Assembly (NCBI GenBank): GCA_946479995.1
Contig: CAMLIU010000170.1
Coordinates: 1 to 5,129, forward strand
From: an uncultured Gemmatimonadota bacterium
Lineage (GTDB): Bacteria > Gemmatimonadota > Gemmatimonadetes > Gemmatimonadales > Gemmatimonadaceae
Reading direction: 5' to 3'
Length of the DNA: 5,129 bases
How positions within the stretch are numbered: position 1 is the first letter of the stretch; the number at the start of each line of letters is the position of its first letter. Below, one piece after another: positions 1-5,027 of this stretch. Made by a program: the position numbers and the translations under genes. The notes under the pieces were generated by a model. The model had not been told where the DNA came from and did not search any database. It saw only the letters and a list, made by a program, of their open reading frames with translations.

Positions 1-653
1 TCGGGGATGAGGATCCGCTTGCTGGTCAGGGGCTCGATGATGCCCTTGGAGGCGAGCTGCTTGAGGGCGCGCGAGACGGACTCGCGGGCGGTGCCGAGCT
101 CGAAGGAGAGCTCCTCGCGGGTGCGGTCGAGCGTGATCTCGGTGCCGCGCTTCGTCACCGTGCCGTGGTGTTCGGCGTACTCGGCGAGGAAGCTGGCGAG
201 GCGGGCGGCCACGTCGCGGAAGGCGAGCGTCTCCGTGACGTGCACGAGGTGGCGCAGGCGCTTGCCGAGGGTGCGGATCACCGCCTGGGCGACGTCGGGG
301 TTCTCGCGGTAGAGCGCCTCGAAGTCCGCGCGCGGGAGGAAGACGAGGCGCGATTCCACCTCCGTGATCGCCGACGCGGGATAGTCGCCGCCGTCGAAGA
401 GCGGCAGCTCGGCGACGGGGCGGCCAGGGCCCTCGGTGTGCAGCACCTGTTCGCGACCGGCGGGACTCGTGCGGTAGATGCGCACGCGCCCGCTCTCCAC
501 GATGTACAGGCCACGGCAGGGCTCCCCGGTGGTGAAGAGCACGTGTCCCGCGGCGAAGGTGCGGGAGACGCAGCGCGATGCCAGGCGCGCGAGCGCGTCG
601 GAGCCGAAGCTGGCGAAGAGCGGGAGCTGCTGCAGGAGGTCGAGGGGAGCCAT
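1..653 (-). CDS. Crp/Fnr-family transcriptional regulator (3' end cut by window edge)
   Basis: A DNA-binding regulator with an N-terminal cyclic-nucleotide-binding-like sensor fold and a C-terminal winged helix. At least 217 codons are visible, close to the usual 220-240, so only a few C-terminal residues are missing. The sensor domain spans about residues 5-115 (PLF..., AAGHVLFTTGEP, GLYIVESGRVRIYR, AELPLFDGGDYPASA). The long dimer helix is about 117-160 and the HTH about 178-206 (REELSFELGTARESVSRALKQL). The recognition helix has R190, E191, S194 and R195, matching the R-E-x-x-x-R contact pattern of E. coli CRP and the E-x-x-S-R pattern of FNR. Only two cysteines are seen (C28, C46), so an FNR-type [4Fe-4S] sensor is unlikely; the ligand is unknown, and a Dnr-like NO/haem or nucleotide sensor is possible. 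ATG at 653 is preferred; GTG at 677 in the same frame is an alternative, and neither has a strong SD. It is divergent from an Fe-S repair operon that it probably controls. Confidence 0.9.
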   Translation of the reverse strand, partial: MAPLDLLQQLPLFASFGSDALARLASRCVSRTFAAGHVLFTTGEPCRGLYIVESGRVRIYRTSPAGREQVLHTEGPGRPVAELPLFDGGDYPASAITEVESRLVFLPRADFEALYRENPDVAQAVIRTLGKRLRHLVHVTETLAFRDVAARLASFLAEYAEHHGTVTKRGTEITLDRTREELSFELGTARESVSRALKQLASKGIIEPLTSKRILIP

Positions 654-697
654 GACGAACGGATCAGGGTCGGGCACCGACGTGCGGTGGTCGTGGC

Positions 698-713
698 TGT
701 GACAATCGTCACG
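698..713. promoter_or_regulatory. CRP/FNR-type operator palindrome between divergent genes
   Basis: TGTGA-N6-TCACG is one base from the E. coli CRP consensus TGTGA-N6-TCACA. It can also be read as perfect 5-bp arms GTGAC-N4-GTCAC (699-712), the spacing used by FNR/DNR sites. It lies 45 bp upstream of the regulator's ATG and 79 bp upstream of the DUF59 ATG. The centre is at 705.5. The adjacent gene encodes a Crp/Fnr protein whose recognition helix has the R-E-x-x-x-R pattern that reads TGTGA in CRP. The likely role is autoregulation plus activation of the rightward operon (inference). Confidence 0.65.
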
Positions 714-734
714 CGCGTGCGCGCCGGTGCAGGC

Positions 735-740
735 GAGAAT
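735..740 (+). promoter_or_regulatory. Candidate -10 box of the DUF59-DUF542-cupin operon
   Basis: GAGAAT matches TATAAT at four of six positions, including the final AAT. It would place the start point near 747. The upstream palindrome would then be centred at -41.5, the class II position for CRP/FNR activators, where the activator overlaps and replaces the -35 element. No good -35 hexamer is seen, as expected for an activator-dependent promoter. The call rests mainly on this geometry. Confidence 0.35.
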
Positions 741-751
741 GCGTCATCGCC

Positions 752-765
752 GCGGCATGTGCCGC
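752..765 (+). repeat. Perfect short inverted repeat in the operon leader
   Basis: GCGGCA-TG-TGCCGC has six-base perfect arms around a two-base centre. In RNA it could form a five-pair hairpin with an ATGT loop. It sits in the predicted 5' leader, about 27 bases before the DUF59 start codon. It may be a second operator or a leader hairpin; in GC-rich DNA it may also be chance. Confidence 0.4.
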
Positions 766-791
766 TTCACGTAACCTACACGGTGATGCCG

Positions 792-1085
792 ATGAGTGAA
801 TCGGATCCGCGCATCGAGGTGCTCTGGCGCAACCTCGCGACGGTCATCGATCCCGAGATCGGACTGGACATCGTCACGCTCGGCCTCGTGTACGGCGTGG
901 AGGTGACGGATGACGTCGCGGTGATCACCCACACGCTCACGACGCCCGGCTGCCCGATGGAGCGGATCATCACCGACGGCATCCGTGCGGCAGTGATGCA
1001 GACCGATGGGATCTGCGGCGTAGAGACGCACATCGTGTGGGAGCCGGCGTGGCACTCCGGCATGATCGCGCCAAACGCGTGGTGA
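792..1085 (+). CDS. DUF59/MIP18-family metal-sulfur cluster assembly protein
   Basis: A 97-residue single-domain protein of the DUF59 family (SufT, PaaD and MIP18 relatives), cytosolic helpers in Fe-S cluster assembly or delivery. The family signature DPEIGLDIVTLGLVYGV is at residues 20-36, followed by a beta strand and the conserved T-x-P-G-C-P-M loop with the reactive cysteine C54. The family's C-terminal W-x-P-x-W motif is at 83-87. A second cysteine, C75, lies in GICGVE. ATG 792 is chosen because GGTGAT (782-787), complementary to the 16S tail, precedes it by four bases; ATG 786 in the same frame would add two residues. The open frame continues upstream to 165, but that part is antisense to the regulator gene and not protein-like. 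It is the first gene of a three-gene run with the DUF542 and cupin genes. The exact client protein is unknown. Confidence 0.88.
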   Translation: MSESDPRIEVLWRNLATVIDPEIGLDIVTLGLVYGVEVTDDVAVITHTLTTPGCPMERIITDGIRAAVMQTDGICGVETHIVWEPAWHSGMIAPNAW

Positions 1086-1121
1086 ATGGCGCGCCTTCTT
1101 CCGAACTCCCGAGGAGTCAGC

Positions 1122-1331
1122 ATGGCAGGCAACAGCATCGATACAAGCGTAGCCGTGAACGAGATGGTGGCCCGGCATCCGGAGACGATGCCCGTCTTCA
1201 ACCGGTTCGGGCTCGACACCTGCTGCGGCGGGGGCGCCCCGATCGCCGAGGCGGCGCGGCGCGATGGCGTCAACCTCGACGACCTCGTGAAGGCGCTTGA
1301 AGAGGCCCTGAGCGCGGCGGGGGTAGCGTGA
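1122..1331 (+). CDS. Stand-alone DUF542 (ScdA/RIC N-terminal domain) protein
   Basis: A 69-residue protein consisting only of the DUF542 domain, which in ScdA/YtfE (RIC, repair of iron centres) precedes a di-iron hemerythrin-like domain. The diagnostic segment is at residues 19-38: HPETMPVFNRFGLDTCCGGG, with the vicinal cysteines C34-C35 and a glycine triplet. The C-terminal helix LDDLVKALEEAL also matches the family. No hemerythrin domain follows. ATG 1122 is chosen because GAGGAG (1111-1116) lies five bases upstream; the frame is open back to 1086, but that start lacks an SD. It begins 36 bp after the DUF59 stop, and its TGA overlaps the next gene's GTG. RIC proteins repair Fe-S clusters after nitrosative or oxidative damage; a similar role here, perhaps with a separate partner, is inferred from family and context. 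Confidence 0.88.
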   Translation: MAGNSIDTSVAVNEMVARHPETMPVFNRFGLDTCCGGGAPIAEAARRDGVNLDDLVKALEEALSAAGVA

Positions 1332-1660
1332 AGCTCCTTTCCCCACTCGGTGCGGCGCGGGACGCCGTATCCGCGCAGGCGACCCGCCCGGCGACCGCTC
1401 TCCTGCACGACGTTCCCGATGCGCGCGTCGTGGTGTTCCGCATCGAGCCGGGGCAGGAGGTGGCGCCGCACACCAGCAGCTCCACGGTGCTTCTTTCCGT
1501 GGTGAAGGGCACCGGTACAGTGAGCGGCGCGTCGGGCGAGAGCAGCGTCTCCCCCGGTGACGTGGTGGCGTACGACGCGGGCGAGCTGCACGGCATGAAG
1601 GCCGGCACCGAGCAGCTCGTCATCGCAGCGATCATCACTCCGCGGCCGGGAGCGCGGTAA
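1328..1660 (+). CDS. Small single-domain cupin protein
   Basis: A 110-residue protein with one cupin beta-barrel. Motif 1 corresponds to residues 41-61 (PGQEVAPHTSSSTVLLSVVKG) and motif 2 to 76-91 (PGDVVAYDAGELHGMK). Classical metal-binding cupins use H-x-H...E plus a later H. Here H48 and H88 remain, while the second motif 1 histidine is S50 and no glutamate stands at the third ligand place, so metal binding would be reduced or altered. It starts at GTG 1328, sharing GTGA with the DUF542 stop, with a GGGGG stretch just upstream, so translation is probably coupled. No signal peptide is seen. Its function is unknown. Placement with DUF59 and DUF542 suggests a part in Fe-S or NO/redox stress handling, or a sensor/binding role rather than an enzyme. 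Confidence 0.85.
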   Translation: MKLLSPLGAARDAVSAQATRPATALLHDVPDARVVVFRIEPGQEVAPHTSSSTVLLSVVKGTGTVSGASGESSVSPGDVVAYDAGELHGMKAGTEQLVIAAIITPRPGAR

Positions 1661-1680
1661 GCAGGCAAGACCAGGTGAGC

Positions 1681-1717
1681 GAGGGCGCGCCACGTGCTAT
1701 CTTGGCGGCGTGCCCTC
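1681..1717 (+). terminator. GC-rich stem-loop between cupin and pnuC (possible weak terminator)
   Basis: GAGGGCGCGCC (1681-1691) pairs with GGCGTGCCCTC (1707-1717) over eleven positions with one G-U pair, around a 15-base loop. It begins 20 bases after the cupin stop and is followed by TCTCCC rather than a run of T. It could end or attenuate the upstream operon, but without a T tract an intrinsic terminator is uncertain. The loop contains the TATCTT listed separately as a possible -10 box, so the hairpin and promoter readings compete or coexist. Confidence 0.35.
1698..1703 (+). promoter_or_regulatory. Candidate -10 box for the pnuC-kinase unit
   Basis: TATCTT matches TATAAT at four of six positions in an otherwise GC-rich gap, 33 bp before the pnuC ATG. 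Seventeen bases upstream, GTGAGC (1675-1680) is only a poor -35 match. No thi-box, NrtR-like or other known operator is recognised in this 75-bp gap. Confidence 0.3.
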
Positions 1718-1735
1718 TCTCCCTGAAGCGGCTCG

Positions 1736-2308
1736 ATGAACACGCTCGAGCTGGTCGCTGCGCTCGTCGGCGCGCTGAGCGTGTACCTCAGCGTGCGCCA
1801 GAACATCTGGAGCTGGCCCACCGCGATCGTCAACGTGGTGCTGTACACCCTCGTGTTCTACGAGGCCAAGCTGTACGCCGACATGGGGCTCCAGGTCGTC
1901 TACGCCATCCTGTCGGTCTACGGATGGTATGAATGGCTGTACGGCGGGGAGGGGCGCACCGAGCTCCACGTCACGCGCACTGGCCCCAGGCTCGGCGTGA
2001 TGCTCGCCACGATCGCGCTCATCGGCTCGGCGTGGCTCGGCAGCTTCCTCCACCACGAGACCGACGCTGCACTCCCATACATGGATGCCGCGCTCTCCAG
2101 TACCAGCCTCGTCGCGCAGTGGATGATGACGCGGAAGCTGCTGGAGAACTGGCTGGTGTGGATCGCAGTGGACGTGCTCTACGTCGGGATGTTCGTCTTC
2201 AAGGGGCTCTACCTCACGTCGGGGCTGTACGCGGTGTTCCTCGCCCTCGCCGTGCGGGGCTACATCGACTGGCGGCGCTCGATGCGCGCCACCGTGACCG
2301 CGGCCTGA
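1736..2308 (+). CDS. pnuC: PnuC-family vitamin-precursor transporter (nicotinamide riboside or thiamine)
   Basis: A 190-residue inner-membrane protein of the PnuC family, which carries out facilitated diffusion of nicotinamide riboside (PnuC), thiamine (PnuT) or riboflavin (PnuX), with trapping by a cytosolic kinase. Length and helix pattern are typical: an N-terminal helix at about 3-20, NIWSWPTAIVNVVLYTLVFYEAKLYADMGLQ at 23-53, the W-x-x-W substrate-site motif at W64/W67, a long helix near 86-104, then ENWLVWIAVDVLYVGMFVFKGLYLTSGLYAVFLAL at 137-171. The C-terminus is basic (RRSMR), suiting the cytosol. ATG 1736 has a weak SD (GAAG, seven bases upstream). The next gene, a NadR-like kinase, follows without a gap. 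The convergent neighbour is a TPP-riboswitch-controlled TonB receptor, so thiamine is a real alternative substrate (PnuT); D146 in the penultimate helix and the motifs seen do not let me decide. The family call is sure, the substrate is not. Confidence 0.92.
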   Translation: MNTLELVAALVGALSVYLSVRQNIWSWPTAIVNVVLYTLVFYEAKLYADMGLQVVYAILSVYGWYEWLYGGEGRTELHVTRTGPRLGVMLATIALIGSAWLGSFLHHETDAALPYMDAALSSTSLVAQWMMTRKLLENWLVWIAVDVLYVGMFVFKGLYLTSGLYAVFLALAVRGYIDWRRSMRATVTAA

Positions 2309-2851
2309 GTGACGGCCGACGGCCTGGTACGCGTGTGCGTGACGGGGCCGGAATCCACCGGCAAGACGACGCTCGCGCGGAGGCTCGCCGAGTGGAGGGA
2401 GACCGAATGGGTACCGGAAGCGTCGCGGGTGTACGCGGAGCGGAAGGGCGCGCCGCTCACGGCGGCCGACGTCGGACCGATCGCGAAGGCACACATCGCG
2501 CTCGCCGATGCCGCGGCCGAGCGTGCACGGGCACGCGGCGCATCGCTGCTGGTGCTCGACACCGACCTGCTGAGCACCGTGGTGTACGCACGCCATTACT
2601 ACGGCGCCGCGCCGGCGTGGGTGCAGCGGGCGGAGCGCGAGCGTCGCGCCGAGCTCTACCTGCTGTGCGGCGTGGACGTGCCGTGGATCCCGGACGGCAT
2701 CCGCGACCGTCCGGAGAACCGTGACGAGATGTTCACCCTCTTCGCACGCGCCCTCGCCAGCCGCCGCGCGAACGTGGTGCGGGTGCGCGGCGGCTGGGAG
2801 GAGCGGTGGGCGACGGCGCGCGACGCCGTCAGAACCCTATGCGAGCGGTAA
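2309..2851 (+). CDS. NadR-like P-loop kinase (ribosylnicotinamide-kinase-type domain, AAA_28)
   Basis: A 180-residue cytosolic nucleoside-kinase-like ATPase resembling the C-terminal kinase domain of NadR, which makes NMN from nicotinamide riboside. The Walker A loop GPESTGKTT is at 13-21. The family's VPEASRVY segment, with E37 and R40, is at 35-42. A Walker-B-like LVLDTDLLST stands at 81-90, and the family motif VPWIPDGIRDRPENR at 124-138. The N-terminal HTH and NMN adenylyltransferase domains of enterobacterial NadR are absent, so this is a kinase-only form. The GTG at 2309 directly follows the pnuC stop (TGAGTG) with no SD, indicating coupled translation and a transport-plus-trapping pair. 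Given the neighbouring thiamine-type receptor, thiamine could be the substrate instead; that is inference. The last 23 bp overlap the 3' end of the convergent receptor gene. Confidence 0.88.
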   Translation: MTADGLVRVCVTGPESTGKTTLARRLAEWRETEWVPEASRVYAERKGAPLTAADVGPIAKAHIALADAAAERARARGASLLVLDTDLLSTVVYARHYYGAAPAWVQRAERERRAELYLLCGVDVPWIPDGIRDRPENRDEMFTLFARALASRRANVVRVRGGWEERWATARDAVRTLCER

Positions 2852-4931
2852 CGGTGACGTTCCTCGGCGCGAGCATGTAGTAGTACGGCTCCATCGCCTC
2901 CGGATCGCTGCTCCCGGCGAGCGCGCCCGGATAGCCGCCGGTGTAGACGCGGTTGTCGAACAGGTTGCGGACGGCGACCAGCAGTGACTGTCCGCGCAGG
3001 TTGAAGGTGAGCGCGCCGTCGGCGTACCAGCTCGCGGGCACCACGAATCGCGGGTCGTTGGTGTTGGTGAGCATCATCCGCGACGTATAGCGGCCGTCGA
3101 GATCGAGCGAGAGCCAGTCGGCGAGTGCGGCGCGGATGCCGTGGCCGGTGACGAGCTTCGGCGTCATCAGTGCCGTGACGTCGTGGTACGACTGACCGCT
3201 GGCGTCGTCGGTGTAGTCGGCGATGCGCGCGTCGGTGATCGACGCGGTGGCGACGACGGCGAGGCGAGGCATTGCCTGCCAGGTGAGATCACCCTCGACG
3301 CCGCGACGGACGCTGCGCGCCACGTTCTTCCGCAGCTCGTAGCCGAGCTGGCTGATCTGGCCGATCGGCGCGATCTCGTCGTGGAACTGCATGAGGAAGA
3401 GGTTGGCGTGCGCCTGCAGCCAGGGACGCGCGAAGTCGACGCCTGCCTCGAGGTCGCGCGCCGACTCGGGATGCACACGGGTGAGCGGGAAGACCTCGCG
3501 CGCCGTCACGCTGTCCACGTCGTCAGCGCCGGCGAACATGTCGGCGCGCGTGGGCTCGCGCCCGTTGATGCCGGCGCTGGCGTAGGTAGAGAGCGCGTCG
3601 CTCAGGCGCAGCCGCACCCCCGCCTTCGGGTTGAGGAAGCTCCAGCTCACGTCGGCGGGTGCGACGCCGGAATTGGGCGTGGGCTTGTAGCGGAACTGGG
3701 CGAAGCGGAGCTGCACGTCGCCGTACACCGTGGCGCGGCCGCGGGTGACGGAGCCCTTGGCGAAGGCGCTTTGCTCGCCCTTGTAGCCGGTGTTGTCGTA
3801 CCAGCGCGTCTCCATGTCGGGGCGCTGTCCCGCCCAGTGCTCGCGCGCGTAGCGCGATACGTGCACGCCCGCCGACGCGCTGGCACCCTGGCCGGACCAG
3901 TCGAGGGAGCTGATGACGCCGCCCCAGCGCGAATGCAGGCCGTAGTGGTAGGCGTCGCTCAGGTCGCCGTTGCCGGTTGGGTAGTCGTACCAGCCGCCGG
4001 CGTCGAAGCCGTAGGCCGTCGTCGCCACACTGAACGCCGGCGACAGGGCATGCGTCCACGCCAGGCTCAGGAGGTCCTGGTGAAAGCGGTCGCCGACGGC
4101 GAGCGCCGGGCTGTTGCCGAACGGGTTGTCGCGCGGCTCCCGCTGCAGCACGGAGAGCGGCGACGCGAGATACGCCTGCTGGTTGGAGGAGATGCCGGCG
4201 AGGAGGGTGGCCTTCACCACGTCGCGCGCGCCGAACCATCCGCCGCTGGCGAATGCGCTGCGCGAGCTGTTCCCGGAGTTGAAGCGATAGCCGTCGGTGT
4301 GCTGGCCCGAGCCGCGCACGTAGCCGGCGAAGCCCCTGGCGGTGAGCCCCGACTGCGCCTCGAACGAGGCACGCGACGTGTTGTACGCGCCGCGCGTGAG
4401 CTGCAGCCGCGCGCCACGGGACACGCCGGCGATGGGGATGGATTCGAAGTTCACCGAGCCGGCGTACGATGCGACGCCAGGAGTGCTGGCGCCGACGCCG
4501 CGCTGCACCTGCACCGAGGCGATGCTGGTGGCGAAGTCGGGGAAGTTGGAGAAGTAGAGCGCCTCGTCCTCCGGCTCGTTGAGCGGGATGCCGTCGAGGG
4601 TGATGTTGATGCGCGTCTGGTCGATGCCGCGCAGGCGCATGTACGAGTAGTTGGACCCGGATCCACTCTCCGAGTACGCCGTCATGCCGGGCGCGCGCTG
4701 GAGCAGGATGGGCATCTCCTGCCCGGTGTACTCGCGCTGCAGCTCGGCGCGGGAGATGGTCTTCTGCGAGATGGGCGCGTCGTGACCACGGATCGCGGTG
4801 ACGCGCACCGACTCGAGCCGCTGGGCGGGGGTCGCATGGAGGGAGTCGGCCGCCGAGTCGGCGGGGACGCGCACGGTGTCGCGCACCGACTGCGGCGACT
4901 GGAGTGCGAGGGCGAGGAGGAGTGCCAGCAC
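2829..4931 (-). CDS. TonB-dependent outer-membrane receptor, probable thiamine importer
   Basis: About 700 residues forming a 22-strand outer-membrane barrel gated by a plug and energised by TonB. A hydrophobic signal segment (LALLLALALQS) is followed by a TonB-box-like ESVRVTAI at about 40-47. The plug runs to about 170 and includes YTGQEMPILLQRAPGM, MRLRGIDQTRINITLDGIP and VQVQRGVGAST. The barrel follows, with the typical end NLFDNRVYTGGYPG and VTVTARIGF with terminal F. No N-terminal carboxypeptidase-like or signalling domain is present. GTG 4931 is preferred because GGAG (4942-4939) lies seven bases upstream; TTG 4937 is in frame but only one base from that SD. Neither start gives a basic signal-peptide n-region, which is unusual, and no in-frame ATG exists before the stop at 5009. 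The TPP riboswitch in the leader points to thiamine or a phosphate ester as substrate. Confidence 0.93.
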   Translation of the reverse strand: MLALLLALALQSPQSVRDTVRVPADSAADSLHATPAQRLESVRVTAIRGHDAPISQKTISRAELQREYTGQEMPILLQRAPGMTAYSESGSGSNYSYMRLRGIDQTRINITLDGIPLNEPEDEALYFSNFPDFATSIASVQVQRGVGASTPGVASYAGSVNFESIPIAGVSRGARLQLTRGAYNTSRASFEAQSGLTARGFAGYVRGSGQHTDGYRFNSGNSSRSAFASGGWFGARDVVKATLLAGISSNQQAYLASPLSVLQREPRDNPFGNSPALAVGDRFHQDLLSLAWTHALSPAFSVATTAYGFDAGGWYDYPTGNGDLSDAYHYGLHSRWGGVISSLDWSGQGASASAGVHVSRYAREHWAGQRPDMETRWYDNTGYKGEQSAFAKGSVTRGRATVYGDVQLRFAQFRYKPTPNSGVAPADVSWSFLNPKAGVRLRLSDALSTYASAGINGREPTRADMFAGADDVDSVTAREVFPLTRVHPESARDLEAGVDFARPWLQAHANLFLMQFHDEIAPIGQISQLGYELRKNVARSVRRGVEGDLTWQAMPRLAVVATASITDARIADYTDDASGQSYHDVTALMTPKLVTGHGIRAALADWLSLDLDGRYTSRMMLTNTNDPRFVVPASWYADGALTFNLRGQSLLVAVRNLFDNRVYTGGYPGALAGSSDPEAMEPYYYMLAPRNVTVTARIGF

Positions 4932-4936
4932 GTGCA

Positions 4937-4969
4937 AGCTCCGGTGAATCGCGTGAACGCGAGGGAGCT
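4937..4969 (-). promoter_or_regulatory. SD-sequestering hairpin, expression platform of the TPP riboswitch
   Basis: On the minus strand AGCTCC (4969-4964) pairs perfectly with GGAGCT (4942-4937), which contains the likely SD GGAG. A nested perfect stem TCGCG-TTCA-CGCGA (4962-4949) closes the interior. This would hide the ribosome-binding site just before the GTG start. The anti-SD strand GCTCCC (4968-4963) can instead pair with GGGAGC (5040-5035) at the 3' edge of the aptamer, leaving the SD free. No T tract follows, so translational rather than transcriptional control is inferred. Confidence 0.6.
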
Positions 4970-5027
4970 GGCCGGCGTGGGCGGAATGGGTGCGATGCGC
5001 GAGAGCTCATGCGCAGTCCGCCTGCAC

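Noticed and set aside
1..653. An FNR-type oxygen-sensing [4Fe-4S] regulator.
   Set aside because: The protein has only two cysteines (C28 and C46) and lacks the N-terminal cysteine cluster of FNR.
165..785. An upstream in-frame extension of the DUF59 gene to an ATG at 165, giving a 306-residue protein.
   Set aside because: The extra 200 residues are antisense to the Crp/Fnr gene and contain no domain, and they would span the divergent promoter region. The DUF59 family length fits a start at 792.
776..1693. Long minus-strand open frames opposite the DUF59, DUF542 and cupin genes.
   Set aside because: The products look like random Arg/Ala/Ser/His-rich sequence, while the plus-strand frames match known families with sensible starts and coupling.
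1661..1735. A second TPP riboswitch or thi-box upstream of pnuC.
   Set aside because: I looked for CTGAGA, ACCTGATCTGG and the GGGGTGCCC motif in this gap and found none; the 75 bp is also too short for a full aptamer plus platform.
2852..2900. An intrinsic terminator shared by the convergent kinase and receptor genes.
   Set aside because: No convincing stem-loop with a T or A tract is present; the region is coding for the receptor C-terminus.
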